Assembly: GCF_030435805.1 (NCBI RefSeq)
Contig: NC_081305.1
Span: 50,440,001 to 50,504,000, forward strand
Reading direction: 5' to 3'
Origin: Mustela lutreola
Taxonomy: Eukaryota; Chordata; Mammalia; Carnivora; Mustelidae
Length of the DNA stretch: 64,000 bases
The stretch's first letter is position 1; the number at the start of each line of letters is the position of its first letter. The notes under the pieces are model-generated. The model was given only the letters and a program-made list of their open reading frames with translations, was not told the origin of the DNA and searched no databases. Shown here piece by piece: positions 33,301 to 44,885 of the stretch. Made by a program: the position numbers and the translations under genes.

Positions 33301-34792
33301 ACAATAGGGACAATGGAATTTAAGACCCTACTGGTGGATTCTGAGCAATGCGCCTTTTCTTATTCACACAAAGGCACCCTGTTGAATGGTCTGTCCATGA
33401 ACAGAGATCCTCAGCCTGGCTTTTGCTCTGTTTACTCTCTTCCCTCTGGTTGTGTGGATTTAGATGCAATGGAACTACACAATAATGTGCCTTGAGTGTA
33501 ATGATTGTCATTCCTTTCCTAGTCCCGCAGGAAGCTCACCCGAAGATCGTGTTGACCTCACTATGAGACAACTCCCTATTTGATGTTGTCACATTTATTT
33601 AATCCCAGGTACACCTGGACCATCTCCAGGCTCATAATTCCACAATTATTTCCAGCCTCAGATATCCAAGCTCCTGGGAGCTGTCTCTGCTTGTCGGCCC
33701 AACAGGCCTTTCAATGTCCCATGGGCCAAATCTCCAATCTCCCCAGAATTTGTCTCACCCTCAATGTTCAGCACTTCCCCAAGTCCGTCTAGAGACACTT
33801 TGTTCATCACAGCTGGGAGGGGGTTTCCAATGGTCTCTAGGGGCCAGGAGTGCTACCGTACATCCCACAACATGTAGGACAGCCCCCACTCCATCCAGAG
33901 CAAAGAGGGACAGGCCAGCTGTGCCGACACTTGACACTCAGGGTGGAGGAGCTGTTGTAATGGAAGCAGGCTCTCCCCTGGCCACTCCACTGCACTTACC
34001 CCCTCGCCCAAATCAGGGCTTCCTTGTTTGTGGGCGACTCCCAGCCCCACAGCCATGAATTCCTTGAGCACAGGGTGCTGATCTGTCCTCTTCTTGGCCG
34101 ATGGGCAAGTGTCCTGTCTCTTTCTGTCCATCTGTCTGTCTATGAGCATGTGGGTACAGACTGAAGTGGTTAAACCAAATCCTACAGACTGAGTTTCCCC
34201 CAACTTTAGCTCATTTATTCATTCAGGGAGGTGACAAATCCTTATGAGAAATCTATGTTTGGCAAGGCTCTGTCTTAGACTGGGTGATAGAAACACAAGC
34301 AAACCATGTCCCAACGGGGAATCCATCCAAGTGATCATTTAGGTCTTAAAATCGACCTTGGCTTCCGGGTGGACTCGTAAGTGAAGAGGGTCAAGGTGGA
34401 GGACATCTTCCCTCCTTTCTCCCCAAGCAGAGCCCTGACAGTGAGTCCACCACGGGGTGACTGTGTCCCAGGGGGAACCACTCAGCCTTCAAGGGGGAGT
34501 GGCCCCTCTTCCTTCCCTATGTCAGACGGATTGCTGGACACAATGGACAGTAAGGGGGACAGGATGGTCAGGTGGGTCCTTGCTGCTCCCGGAACCCTGG
34601 CTCCCCACCCATCACACACCTGACTCCCATTCTCCCGCCCTCCAGGCCATGGCATCTGAAGAACCCCAGGATGTGACCCACGCCCAGAGGAACAGCTTGA
34701 ATCTCGGACAGGAGACAAGTGCACCCCCTTCCTCTCAGTCAACGGAGGCCCCAGCAGAGCCCAGTGAATGTGCTGCTCTGTCCATGCACTAG
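27353..34792 (+). CDS. Two-Ig LILRB-type receptor with a tyrosine-free tail (complete ORF)
   Basis: Leukocyte Ig-like receptor, B-type (inhibitory) architecture. Coding exons: 27353-27386, 27542-27577, 27759-28043, 28189-28491, 30204-30320, 32572-32614, 32706-32743, 32953-33005 and 34646-34792. All are in phase with AG/GT borders and no internal stop, giving 351 residues. Signal and mini exons cover residues 1-23 ([12 protein letters not shown]), D1 24-118, D2 119-219, the transmembrane exon 220-258 and the tail to 351. D1 and D2 each keep their cysteine pair; D2 has three N-glycosylation sequons. The domain count resembles LILRB4, though orthology is not claimed. The helix carries no charged residue, so pairing with FcR gamma is not expected. 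The tail has no tyrosine: ITIM 1 reads VTHAQR (His315) and ITIM 2 reads SECAAL (Cys345). The tail exon lengths equal those of LAIR1. Open frame and intact splice sites suggest an expressed protein; pseudogene status by regulatory loss cannot be excluded. Confidence 0.85.
27759..28043 (+). CDS. LILRB-type gene, D1 Ig exon
   Basis: A 285-nt phase 1-1 exon starting [13 protein letters not shown] and ending LVLVMTG. It carries the LILR D1 signature [11 protein letters not shown], the cysteines IWCQG and RYRCNY, and GWSELSE. A WW pair (VIPWWTS) replaces the usual small residues before the B strand. Confidence 0.88.
28189..28491 (+). CDS. LILRB-type gene, D2 Ig exon
   Basis: A 303-nt phase 1-1 exon reading [15 protein letters not shown], then [19 protein letters not shown], and [18 protein letters not shown], typical of LILR D2. 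Sequons NVT, NTS and NTT are present. The homologous exon of the duplicate at 40169 has a stop codon and net losses. Confidence 0.88.
29440..29625 (+). mobile_element. MIR-like old SINE
   Basis: Diverged copy with 'tgtaaatcccagatctgccg', 'cagacaagtcctttcactgt' and 'ctccctcataggtttgctga', the core and 3' order of a mammalian MIR. Located in intron 4 of the LILRB-type gene. Confidence 0.6.
29950..30125 (+). mobile_element. MIR-like old SINE
   Basis: Second MIR-like copy in the same intron: 'ggaatcccagctctgccact', then 'ttccttgtctgtgaaacggg'. It ends about 80 bases before the transmembrane exon. Confidence 0.6.
30204..30320 (+). CDS. LILRB-type gene, transmembrane exon
   Basis: A 117-nt phase 1-1 exon reading [20 protein letters not shown] and then RHQRQKKCC. 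The helix is Leu/Phe-rich without Arg, Lys or Asp, followed by a basic stop-transfer stretch and two cysteines that could be palmitoylated. It lies 1.7 kb after D2, across two MIR-like SINEs. Confidence 0.8.
31276..31575 (+). mobile_element. 5'-truncated L1 3' end (older L1 family)
   Basis: Plus-strand 3' end with 'gacaaaccataagtgactct', a G-rich run and 'ttcacagacctgtacccctg', then an A-rich tail. It is the reverse of the 3' end of the older L1 at 51.05-51.26 kb. After the tail, a further scrap 'ggaatactactcagccatca' with its own A-run follows. Located in intron 5 of the LILRB-type gene. Confidence 0.75.
34646..34792 (+). CDS. LILRB-type gene, tail exon with both ITIM tyrosines replaced
   Basis: The 147-nt exon begins [18 protein letters not shown] and ends SECAALSMH before TAG 34790-34792. 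From memory, the human LILRB1 counterpart has SEAPQDVTYAQLHSL and ends SIYATLAIH. Tyr became His in the first ITIM, with the +3 Leu changed to Arg, and Tyr became Cys in the second. The frame, length and flanking residues are otherwise kept. Confidence 0.88.
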   Translation, partial: AMASEEPQDVTHAQRNSLNLGQETSAPPSSQSTEAPAEPSECAALSMH

Positions 34793-34964
34793 CCCAGGAA
34801 GGACCCAGACCCCATGTTCCCAGGAGGGGGACTGTAGAGACGCTAGGAGGCTGTGGCCCTTCCCCCCACCCCGTGGACACTCAGCTAACACTCCTTGGCC
34901 TGGGGACCTCTCATAAGGAAACAGGATATCCTGGAGCTTTAGAAATCACTTAATTCTGCTGTAG

Positions 34965-34970
34965 ATTAAA
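34965..34970 (+). promoter_or_regulatory. Possible variant polyadenylation signal (ATTAAA)
   Basis: The first plausible signal after the stop of the LILRB-type gene, 173 nt downstream. It runs straight into an A-run, so it may simply be low complexity. Confidence 0.3.
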
Positions 34971-34974
34971 AAAA

Positions 34975-37900
34975 AAATACCATCTCCATATCTTCAGACA
35001 TAAAGCAAAACCCTTCTAAAAACCCATGGCTAAGAGAAGCAAACCACAAATGAAAATGTCTTTTTTTTTTTTAACGTAAATGACAATGCAAATATTCTAC
35101 ATTGACACACAGTTTCACTTAAATGGTCAAGTAAACGCTACAGGCCAAAGGGAAAATTATGAATGAAATTATTACAAAGAAAAGAGCGCCTGAAAATCAG
35201 CGGCTTAGGCAACATCTATAGAAGTTAGAAAAAGAACAGCAAATTTGTCCCATGGCACTGGGTGAAAATGAGCTTGGGCTGCCTTAACAAGATACCATGG
35301 ACTGGGGTTTGGGGGGAGGAGAGCTGATGACACAGAAATCTATTTCTTCACAGTTCTGGAGGCTGAAGCCTGAGCCCAAGGTGCCGACAGGGCTATTGTC
35401 CTTGGAGGGCTCTCCCTGCGGCTAAAGGACGCCTGCTCACGTGGACTTTCCTCTGTGTGGCGTGTGAGCAGAGAGAGATCTCTGCTGTCTCTTCTTATCG
35501 GGTCACCACCCTCTTTAATCCGGGCACAACCCTATGATCTCATGATCATTCCTCTGTAGAGATCCCATCTCCAAACACAGCCAGCCCCGGAATTAGGTCA
35601 GCAGCACGCATTGAGCAGGGAGGCATAAACATTTCATGTCATTCCATCCCAACAGTGCTGCCCCCAAAATCTACACTCATTCCAGCATCATCGATCAATC
35701 TAAAATCCAGAGTCAATTCTGAATTATCTTGTAAGTCAGACATGGGCGAGGTTCGGGGCACAATGTCTTTGAAGGCAGAATTCCCGTGCAGGTGTGGTGA
35801 GCCCGTGACCCAGATCAGGGACGTGCCTGCCCCCAGAGGGAGTGATGGGAAAGAAGAAAAAGGGGACCGCGTTCAAAACTGAGCAAGGCAACTTGCACAG
35901 ATCTGAAGGCTCTGTAATGAACAGAGCCTTGACTCGACGCCTTGCCCGCCAGGCCCTCGGGGTGCCCCCCCCCCCCATGGCTGGGGGCTGCAGGGCCCTT
36001 CTCTCTGTGAGGGCCCCACTCCCAAGGCCTCGAGCAGAGCCTGCCCAGGGGAAACCAAGCCAGTAGCCCAAACTCTGAAACCACGGGGCCGGCCCTGACA
36101 TCTCTGAACGGAGTTTGGCGTCGTCCTTCCCTTTCCCTGAAAACCAGCACATGGCTGGCCGACAAGGAAGCCTACAGTCCCATCCTGATGAATCTGAGAA
36201 GTCTGACAGCTTTCACTCCTCCCTCCCATCTCATCCCCTTCCATGCCCCTGCACTGCGTTTCTGCTCCCACAAGAGCTCTCACCTTGGCTCCGCTTGCTC
36301 TCCCAAACCCTTTCCCTCATTTGTCCGAAGAATCTTGCAGGTCTCCCTTCAGAGTCTATAGCTGAACAATTCCTTCTCCAGAGTCCTCAGTCTCTCATGG
36401 TCCCTCTACGCTCTGGTTCCCACCCCACCCCACCCCCCGCCCACCACCACCACTTCATTTTTCCTTCCTTCTCCTAATGTCCTCCCTGCTCTTCCTTCTG
36501 TCCCACAAGCAAGTGAAACCATTTGATAATTGACTTCCTCTGTGTGACTTATTTCACTCAGCATAATCCCCTCCAGCTCCGTCCATGCTGAAGCAACAGC
36601 TGAGTACTCATCCTTTCTGATCAGAAACCAGTTGAGGGATTGGGGGGGTGGGGGCGGGTGAGCCGGGTGGTGGGTATTCAGGAGGACACGGATGGCAGGG
36701 AGCACTGGGTGTTACACGCAAACAATGAATCTTGGAGCACTGCAGCAGACACTGACGACGGACTGTGTGGTCACTAACTCATTACAACAAACTCATTCCT
36801 CCAATCTCCTGGCTCCTCCAGAATTTCGCTGCGAGCGCCCACACGGGAGCGCTCCAGGCACACGTCAAGCGCCACCGCCCAGCATGCCAAATTCCGCAGC
36901 TCCCTTGGCTTGCACCCCGCCGACCTCTGGACAGGGTCCATCCATGCTCTCTGCCCCTCCATCACAGGGTCCGGTTTTCTCCCTGGTGCAATGCCTCGTA
37001 CCTCATTGTGGCCGAGGCCCGGCGGGGGTGGACTTCGCAGTCCGCATCTCCACCAGCAGCCCGGGGCACACGCAGCATTTCCAAACTCCTCCAGCCTCCC
37101 CCGCCTCTTTTCTGTTTGGCGGCCAAGTCTGCAGCCCTCTGCTCCGGCTTCTGTGATGAGCCTCACAGACCACAGAAGTCTCCACGAACGTGTGATGGGG
37201 GCGGGTGGGGGGGGTGTCTGGAGGGCCTCCCCACCCACCCTTGGGCTGAAGACAGTCCCGTCTTGCTGTGCGTCTTTCCCTGGTGTGACTGAGAGACACA
37301 CTTGGAGCTCCCTGGACTCTCTTCTGAGGGCACTGCTCTAACCAAATCTTACAACCTCATTCTATCCTAATTGCTTCCTTAGATGCCCCGTTTCCCAGTA
37401 CAGCCAGGATGGAGGCTGAGACCTCAACTTACGACTCTGGGGAAAAAAAATAAGCATCCAGTCCCATAACATTAATAAAGCCACAAACATTTATCATCGA
37501 GTATTCCCAGAGTGTGAAAAGTCCTAGCGACCCTCGATAAGAAATAGAGAAAAGACACCAAGAATGCGCATCAGTAATGAAATACGGGACATCACTACAA
37601 AAATACAGGTTTTATGGTGTCAACCTAGATAAAAGAGGTAAACCGAGGCAAGCTGGATTACGAAAGATAGAGTGCATCTTGGAAGAGCAGAGGACTTGTA
37701 CTTTGGGATGTGGAAACTCGCACACGATCTACAGGCGAGTCTGTTGAGGGTTTAGGGCTGACTGTGTCTGGGAAAGAGAACAAAGAGGAGGGAGTTCAGT
37801 CTGAGACCAAGCGGACACTTCCTGGCTTGAGTCTGGGAAAAGCTCTTGGTGGATGCCCCTTGGTCAGGGATGGGTTTCCCTTTTCTCTAAAACCAGGCAT

Positions 37901-38334
37901 TTGCAGGAAATCAGTGTCTCTGACCTTGAATATCATCAGCTACAGACACATGCATGAGACTCTGCATTGCGTGCCCTCCGGTCCCCTTCCAGACGGAGTC
38001 CTTTCAGAAGAGATGTGAGCGGACCTTAGAAGACCTTCATCCAATGTGGATAAGATGGACCAGGACCCCAGAAACAGATCTAAAACCAGCTCGGGAATAA
38101 GTAGAAAACCTGAATCACCTTTTGAGCTCTTAAATAAAGTACCTCTTAAAATGAAACTCGTCCCACGAAACTAACTCCAGATCCCACAAATCACACGGTT
38201 CATAGAACAGACACATTCCCAAACATTTTCATGGGCTCCCGTGAACACCGTGAATACTGAAAGAGAGGGATATTGCACTTCCCTCTCCCACATAGATTTA
38301 CATGTAAGATAACTTTTAAAAGGGGGGAAATGGG
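34975..38334. other. Intergenic DNA between the LILR copies
   Basis: Contains an old repeat at about 35271-35640 of the same unassigned kind as 8798-9250 ('cacagttctggaggctgaag'), an L1 scrap near 36455-36790, and otherwise unique GC-rich DNA. Several overlapping frames are open around 36.7-37.3 kb on both strands. I take them as chance openness in GC-rich sequence, since no domain is seen. Confidence 0.4.
36455..36790 (+). mobile_element. L1 fragment with inverted 5' part
   Basis: Up to about 36625 the sequence is antisense L1 ('gacttatttcactcagcata'). From about 36640 it is sense L1 3' UTR ('cgggtggtgggtattcagga', then 'gggagcactgggtgttacac'). The head-to-head order fits one insertion with 5' inversion. 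The two parts are both diverged, so it is not recent. Confidence 0.6.
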
Positions 38335-38555
38335 GCACCTGGGGGGCTCAGTCTGCTGAGGTCTGACTCTTGCTTTTAGCTCAGGTCATGACCTCGGGGT
38401 CAAACATCCAGCCCCAAGTCCAGCTCAGGCTGGGCTGGGTGTGGAGTCAGCTTAGAATTCTCTCTCTCTCCTTTTCCATCTGCCCTCCCCCACCCCTCAT
38501 GCGCATTCTCTCTCTCTCCAGAAAAGGAAAACACAAAAAATAAAAGTAAAAAATG
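38335..38555 (+). mobile_element. Old Can-SINE
   Basis: Diverged plus-strand SINE: head 'ggcacctggggggctcagtc', middle 'gctcaggtcatgacctcggg', then a CT-rich stretch and an A-rich end. It belongs to an older subfamily than the copies with clear target-site duplications. Confidence 0.7.
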
Positions 38556-39350
38556 GGGGGGGGGGTATCTGATTACGACATTACTGCTCAATTCACATAG
38601 GCAATGGTTGGTAGAAAAATATTTTACTAAAGATCAACTTTTTCCCAACAAATCAGGACTTTCATCTACCCATTGTCCCCTATAGCATGCAGGAAGGACC
38701 CCAAATTGGGAGGACAACTCGCTGCCAGGAACAAGGGGCACAGAGGAGCCAGGAGGATCTCAACAGATGTTCCCAAGAAGTGAGGGTATGGACAGAGTCA
38801 CGGGAAAACAGAGAAGTCCTTGGAGGCTGAGACAGAAAGAAAGCCCACGCTCCAGGGCCAGGAGAGGGGCTGTGTTCCCTTCCCACTGTGCCGGTATCTC
38901 TCCTCTGGGCTCCTTGTCACCACGACCTTGACCTGAGCCATTCAGAGATGTCACATGAGTGTCTGAGCTGACACGAGCTCCCCAGCACAGCAGGAACCAA
39001 CATCCCTGACAGTAGATCTGGGTCTGGGGACCTGTCCGTGGTGAGGACCCAAGGGTGTGATGGAGATAAAGGAGACCCATGGGGGAGGCCCTGGGAGGGA
39101 AGGCACTGCCCTGGTCTCCTCACCCGGATGGGCCATCTTAGGAAGCCTCAGGTTACCCCCGCTGTACCGTCATGAACACCAGCCAGGCTGGGCGTGGGGA
39201 GGAGCCGTTCCCCTTCCTGGGGACTGCTGAGGTGATAACCCTGTGACAGGCAGGACTGGCTTCCGTGCGGCCACCCCCTGTGTGTCTGTTTGTCTTGTGG
39301 TCACAGTGGTCCCTCCATCCACACAACCGGAACCAGAGAGAGGAGACACC

Positions 39351-40465
<1,115 letters not shown>

Positions 40466-41322
40466 GTGAGGATCCCAGCCCTGTCCCTTCTGTGTCCTGA
40501 TGATCTACTCAGGGCTCTGTTACCTGGGCTGGGATGGGAGGGAGGGACTCCAAGGAGCATCACTCAAAGGGAGATCTGCACCTCAGCTCAAAGGAGGCCA
40601 ACAGAGGCCCTGCACCCCTGCTCACCTTTTGTCCCTCTTCTGAGAATAAAGGTGCCCGATGGCAGCCGGAAGGTCTTGGGGAGTCCACGGGGCAGGTATA
40701 GGAGAAGTCTAGTGAGACGGGGACTCCTGGGTCAGCCCCAAACCCCCATCCACAGGACAGGCTCAACAACAGGGCGCTCCCGGGGTCTGTTTGCTGAGAA
40801 GGAGCACACACCACCCCACGACCGTTCTGAGAGCCCCTCAAAGGATCTAACGCCCCCTCAAATACTCAGGAACAGTCTTGTGTTTCAAGGGGCTGAGAGC
40901 CCAGCAGAGACACCTGGGGCCACATGTCTCTGTGGCTAGGCCACAGGGAAGAGAGCAGGAGCAGAGACAGGGTCTCTGGGAGAAGTTCCAGGGCTACCCA
41001 GCTACTGTCCAGGATCCTCTAGAGACCCAGCGCCCTACTGCCCCCCCTCCCCATGCCCCGGGTCCACAGCTGCTGAATCACAGGCTTCTGTGCAGGGGTA
41101 TAGTTTCGCCCGGTGTCTCAGGAGGAGGGCTGGGAGTCGGGTGAGTCATGGCAGGGCCATCATGGGGCTCCAGGGGCTCCAAGGCCCACAGAGGAGGGCT
41201 GGCATGGTCAGGGCAGAGGGAGAGGCTGGGGGCCCAGCAGGAGAGCAGCAGCCGGGGTAGGTGAGCAGGGAGCTCAGGAGCCTACCTCCTCCCCTCCCAG
41301 TCTTTGGATTGTGAGGAATGGC

Positions 41323-41342
41323 GGGGGGGGGGGGGGGGGGGG
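41323..41342 (+). repeat. Homopolymer G run (20 bases)
   Basis: A pure G-tract; length may be affected by sequencing error. Confidence 0.8.
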
Positions 41343-41405
41343 CGCTCACAGGAGGGAGGGTTCTCAGTGCCCCTGGGATGGTGATCTGGGCCAGGTCCCT
41401 GCTCC

Positions 41406-42670
41406 TGGGTGAGGAGTCCCTGCTGTCCCTGTTCCTTCTGAGCTGAAAAGGTGAGCTCGGTGCCCTGTGAACAGGGAAGTCTGAGACACGAGGCCTTAAG
41501 GGGTTCCCAAGGGGCGGTTCCCAGAGGCAGGTCCACCCAGGAGGGCGTGGGAATAGGCGGGACCCCCTGCCCCCGGAAGCCCGATCCCTGAGGTTTCCCG
41601 CAGGACTGAGGACGGCAAGGACCTAGATGCCAGGACGCTGAGATGCCACCCACGGACTTCCTGCTGTCTCCCGCTCAGAAGCCACGCGCTGGCTACCAGC
41701 CAGGGGCAGGGATGATGTAGCTGCTGCCCGCGAGGCCGGCCAAGGGCGTCCTGGGGCGGCGTCTGCCGGAGTTCCCCTCACTGGGAGGTGGAGCTTCTGA
41801 GAAAGGCATGCCCCCTCTGTAAAGGGGGGAAGGGGCTGCTGCAGTGATCCCATTTCTGACCTGCACCGCGCTGCCTCTGCCAGGAACTGGGATCTGGGAA
41901 GGGCTGGGAAGCCGAGGGGGATCGCTGGAGATTGGGTGCGTCAGGCCCGGGTCTCCCCAGAGATTAGAAAATCCCGCCATTGATTGAGAGTCTCAGCCCC
42001 TCCTCATTCCACACAAACTGTGCGTTTTCTCCTTAAAACTACCTGCCCCTCGTCAGCGGACCGCAACGCCTAGGCCCCCAGCCCGGTTTGGGGAACGTGT
42101 GGGAGAGAGGAGAGATAGGGGCGGATGTGCGGCACTTGAGGTCCAGGCCTGACTCGGAACCCAGGGAGGATGCGGGGACTCTGGGACAGTTACAGAGGAC
42201 AGACAGACGCCTCCTTCTCAGCTCTTCTTCCCCATTTCCAAGAGACACGAGTATGCAGCCTCTGCCCTACACTGAGGAGCCGCTGAGCGCTCCCACCCCG
42301 GGCCTGGAGCGGCTCCGACCCTTTTCTGAGGGCGCAGGTGGAGCTCATTCCAGACGCTGTCCTATCTCTAGGCTGCTAGCCTGTGGCACCTCTCCACCGC
42401 GCCCTGCGCTCACCTGGGGGCCTACATGCCTCTGGGTGCTCACCGGAGACCCAGGTGGGTTCCCCCACCCCCAGGTGGGTCCGTGTGCAATTCGTGTTCA
42501 CTGCATTGCGTGTGGAAACCTTCCCAGTGTCCCTGTGCCTGCTTCTCGGAACTTCTAAAGGGATCCTTGCAGATATAAATTACAAATTTAAGTTATGAGG
42601 ATTTATGACTGAAAATATTCTCCCATTCACCGGGATTCGATAAAATGTATACATTCATTATAGAGAGAAA
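41406..42670. other. Flank between the LILR pseudogene and the transposon block
   Basis: GC-rich DNA up to about 42550, then AT-rich. No Ig, transmembrane or tail exon recognised on either strand. Confidence 0.45.
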
Positions 42671-42854
42671 ATTTTTTAAAGATTTTATTTATTTATTTGA
42701 CAGATCACAAGTAGGCAGAGAGGCGGGCATAGAGAAAGGGCAAAGCAACCTCCCTGCAGAGCAGAGAGCCCGATGTGGCTCTATATCAGGACCCTGGGAT
42801 CATGACCTGAGCCTAAGGCAGAGGCTTTAACTCACTGAGCCTTCCTGGCGCCCC
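42671..42854 (-). mobile_element. Can-SINE with 15-bp target-site duplication
   Basis: Reversed SINE from 'aaagattttatttatttatt' to 'ctgagccttcctggcgcccc'. Flanked by cattatagagagaaa at 42656-42670 and cattataaagagaaa at 42855-42869, one mismatch. Confidence 0.88.
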
Positions 42855-44683
42855 CATTATAAAGAGAAATTTATGATGATAAAGTTTTGGGGTTTTTAAA
42901 CAAAACATGCTTAGAAGTGAACTTTGTAAATGATGCAGGTGAATTCTGAAGTTTTTTTCATCAAATTGTCTACATGCAAATCTTAAAAATTGTTAAATTT
43001 TTATTCATTTATAAGTATGATTTATTTCTTTATACTTCTTTAAATTTATTTTTTATTTATTTTCAGTATAACAGTATTCATTATTTTTGCACCACACCCA
43101 GTGCTCCATGCAATCTGTGCCCTCTATAATACCCACCACCTGGTACCCCAACCTCCCACCCCCCGCCACGTCAAAACCCTCAGATTGTTTTTCAGAGTCC
43201 ATAGTCTCTCATGGTTCACCTCCCCTTCCAATTTCCCTCAGCTCCCTTCTCCTCTCTAACTCCCCATGTCCTCCATGCTATTAGTTATGCTCCACAAATA
43301 AGTGAAACCATATGATAATTGACTCTCTCTGCTTGACTTATTTCACTCAGCATAATCTCTTCCAGTCCAGTCCATGTTGCAAAAAAAGTTGGGTATTCGT
43401 CCTTTCTGATGGAGGCATAATACTCCATAGTGTATAGGGACCAATCTTCCTTATCCATTTGTCTGTTGAAGGGCATCTTGGTTCCTTCCATAGTTTGGCG
43501 ACCATGGCCATTGCTGCTATAAACATTGGGGTACAGATGGCCCTTCTTTTCACCACATCTGTATCTTTGGGGTAAATACCCAGGAGTGCAATTGCAGGGT
43601 CATAGGGAAGCTCTATTTTTAATTTGTTGAGGAATCTCCACACTGTTCTCCAAAGAGGCTGCACCAACTTGCATTCCCACCAACAGTGGAAGAGGGTTCC
43701 CCTTCTCCACATCCCCTCCAACACATGTTGTCTCCTGTCTTGCTAATTTTGGCCATTCTAACTGGTGTAAGGTGATATCTCAATGTGGTTTTAATTTGAA
43801 TCTCCCTGAGGGCTAATGATGATGAACATTTTTTCATGTGTCTGATAGCCATTTGTATGTCTTCATGGGAGAAGTGTCTGTTCATATCTTCTGCCCATTT
43901 TTTGATATGATTATCTGTTTTGTGTGTGTTGAGTTTGAGGAGTTCTTTATAGATCCTGGATATCAACCTTTTGTCTGTACTGTCATTTGCAAATATCTTC
44001 TCCCATTCCATGTGTTGCCTCTTTGTTTTGTTGACTGTTTCCTTTGCTGGGAAGAAGCTTTTGATTTTGATGAAGTCCCAAAAGTTTATTTTCGCTTTTG
44101 TTTCCTTTGCCTTTGGAGACATATCTTGAAAGAAGTTGCTGTGGCTGATATCCAAGAGATTACTGCCTATGTTCTCCTCTAGGATTCTGATGGATTCCTG
44201 TCTCACATTGAGGTCTTTTATCCATTTTGAGTTTATCTTTGTGTACAGTGTAAGAGAATGGTCGAGTTTCATTCTTCTACAGATAGCTGTCCAGTTTTCC
44301 CAGCACCATTTATTGAAGAGACTGTCCTTTTTCCACTGTATATTATTTCCCATTTTGTCAAAGATTATTTGCCCATAGAGTTGAGGGTCCATATCTGGGC
44401 TCTCTACTCTGTTCCACTGGTCTATGTGTCTGTTTTTATGCCAGTACCATGCTGCCTTGGTGATCACAGCATTGTAGTAAAGCTTGAAATCAGGTAGCAT
44501 GATGCCCCCAGTTTTATTTTTGTTTTTCAACATTTCCTTAGCAATTCGGGGTCTCTTCTGATTCCATACAAATTTTTGGATTATTTGCTGCAGCTCTTTC
44601 AAAAATACCAGTGGAATTTTGATCAGAATGGCATTAAAAGTATAGATTGCTCTAGGCAGTATAGACATTTTAACAATGTTTAT

Positions 44684-44885
44684 GGGACGCCTGGGTGGCT
44701 CAGTTGGTTAAGTGACTGCCTTCAGCTCGGGTCATGATCCCAGAGTCTTGGGATAGAGTCCCACATCGGGCTCCTTGCTCAGTAGGGAGCCTGCTTCTCC
44801 CTTTGCCTCTGCCTGCCACTCTATCTGCCTGTGCCCACTCTCTCTGACAAATAAATAAATAAAATCTTAAAAAAAAAAAAAAGAA
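44684..44885 (+). mobile_element. Can-SINE inside L1 element 1 ORF2
   Basis: Plus-strand SINE of a different subfamily ('ctatctgcctgtgcccactc' instead of 'tacttgtgatctct'). Flanked by a perfect 12-bp duplication, aacaatgtttat, at 44672-44683 and 44887-44898. It splits the ORF2 C-terminal coding region. Confidence 0.92.

Noticed and set aside
36692-37341. Overlapping long frames on both strands near 37 kb
   Set aside because: Five or more frames are open at once, which is typical of GC-rich non-coding sequence; none shows a domain or a good splice context.
43619-44668. A 349-codon open frame on the minus strand
   Set aside because: It is the C-terminal part of L1 ORF2, joined at its C-terminal side to a shifted frame, not a host gene.
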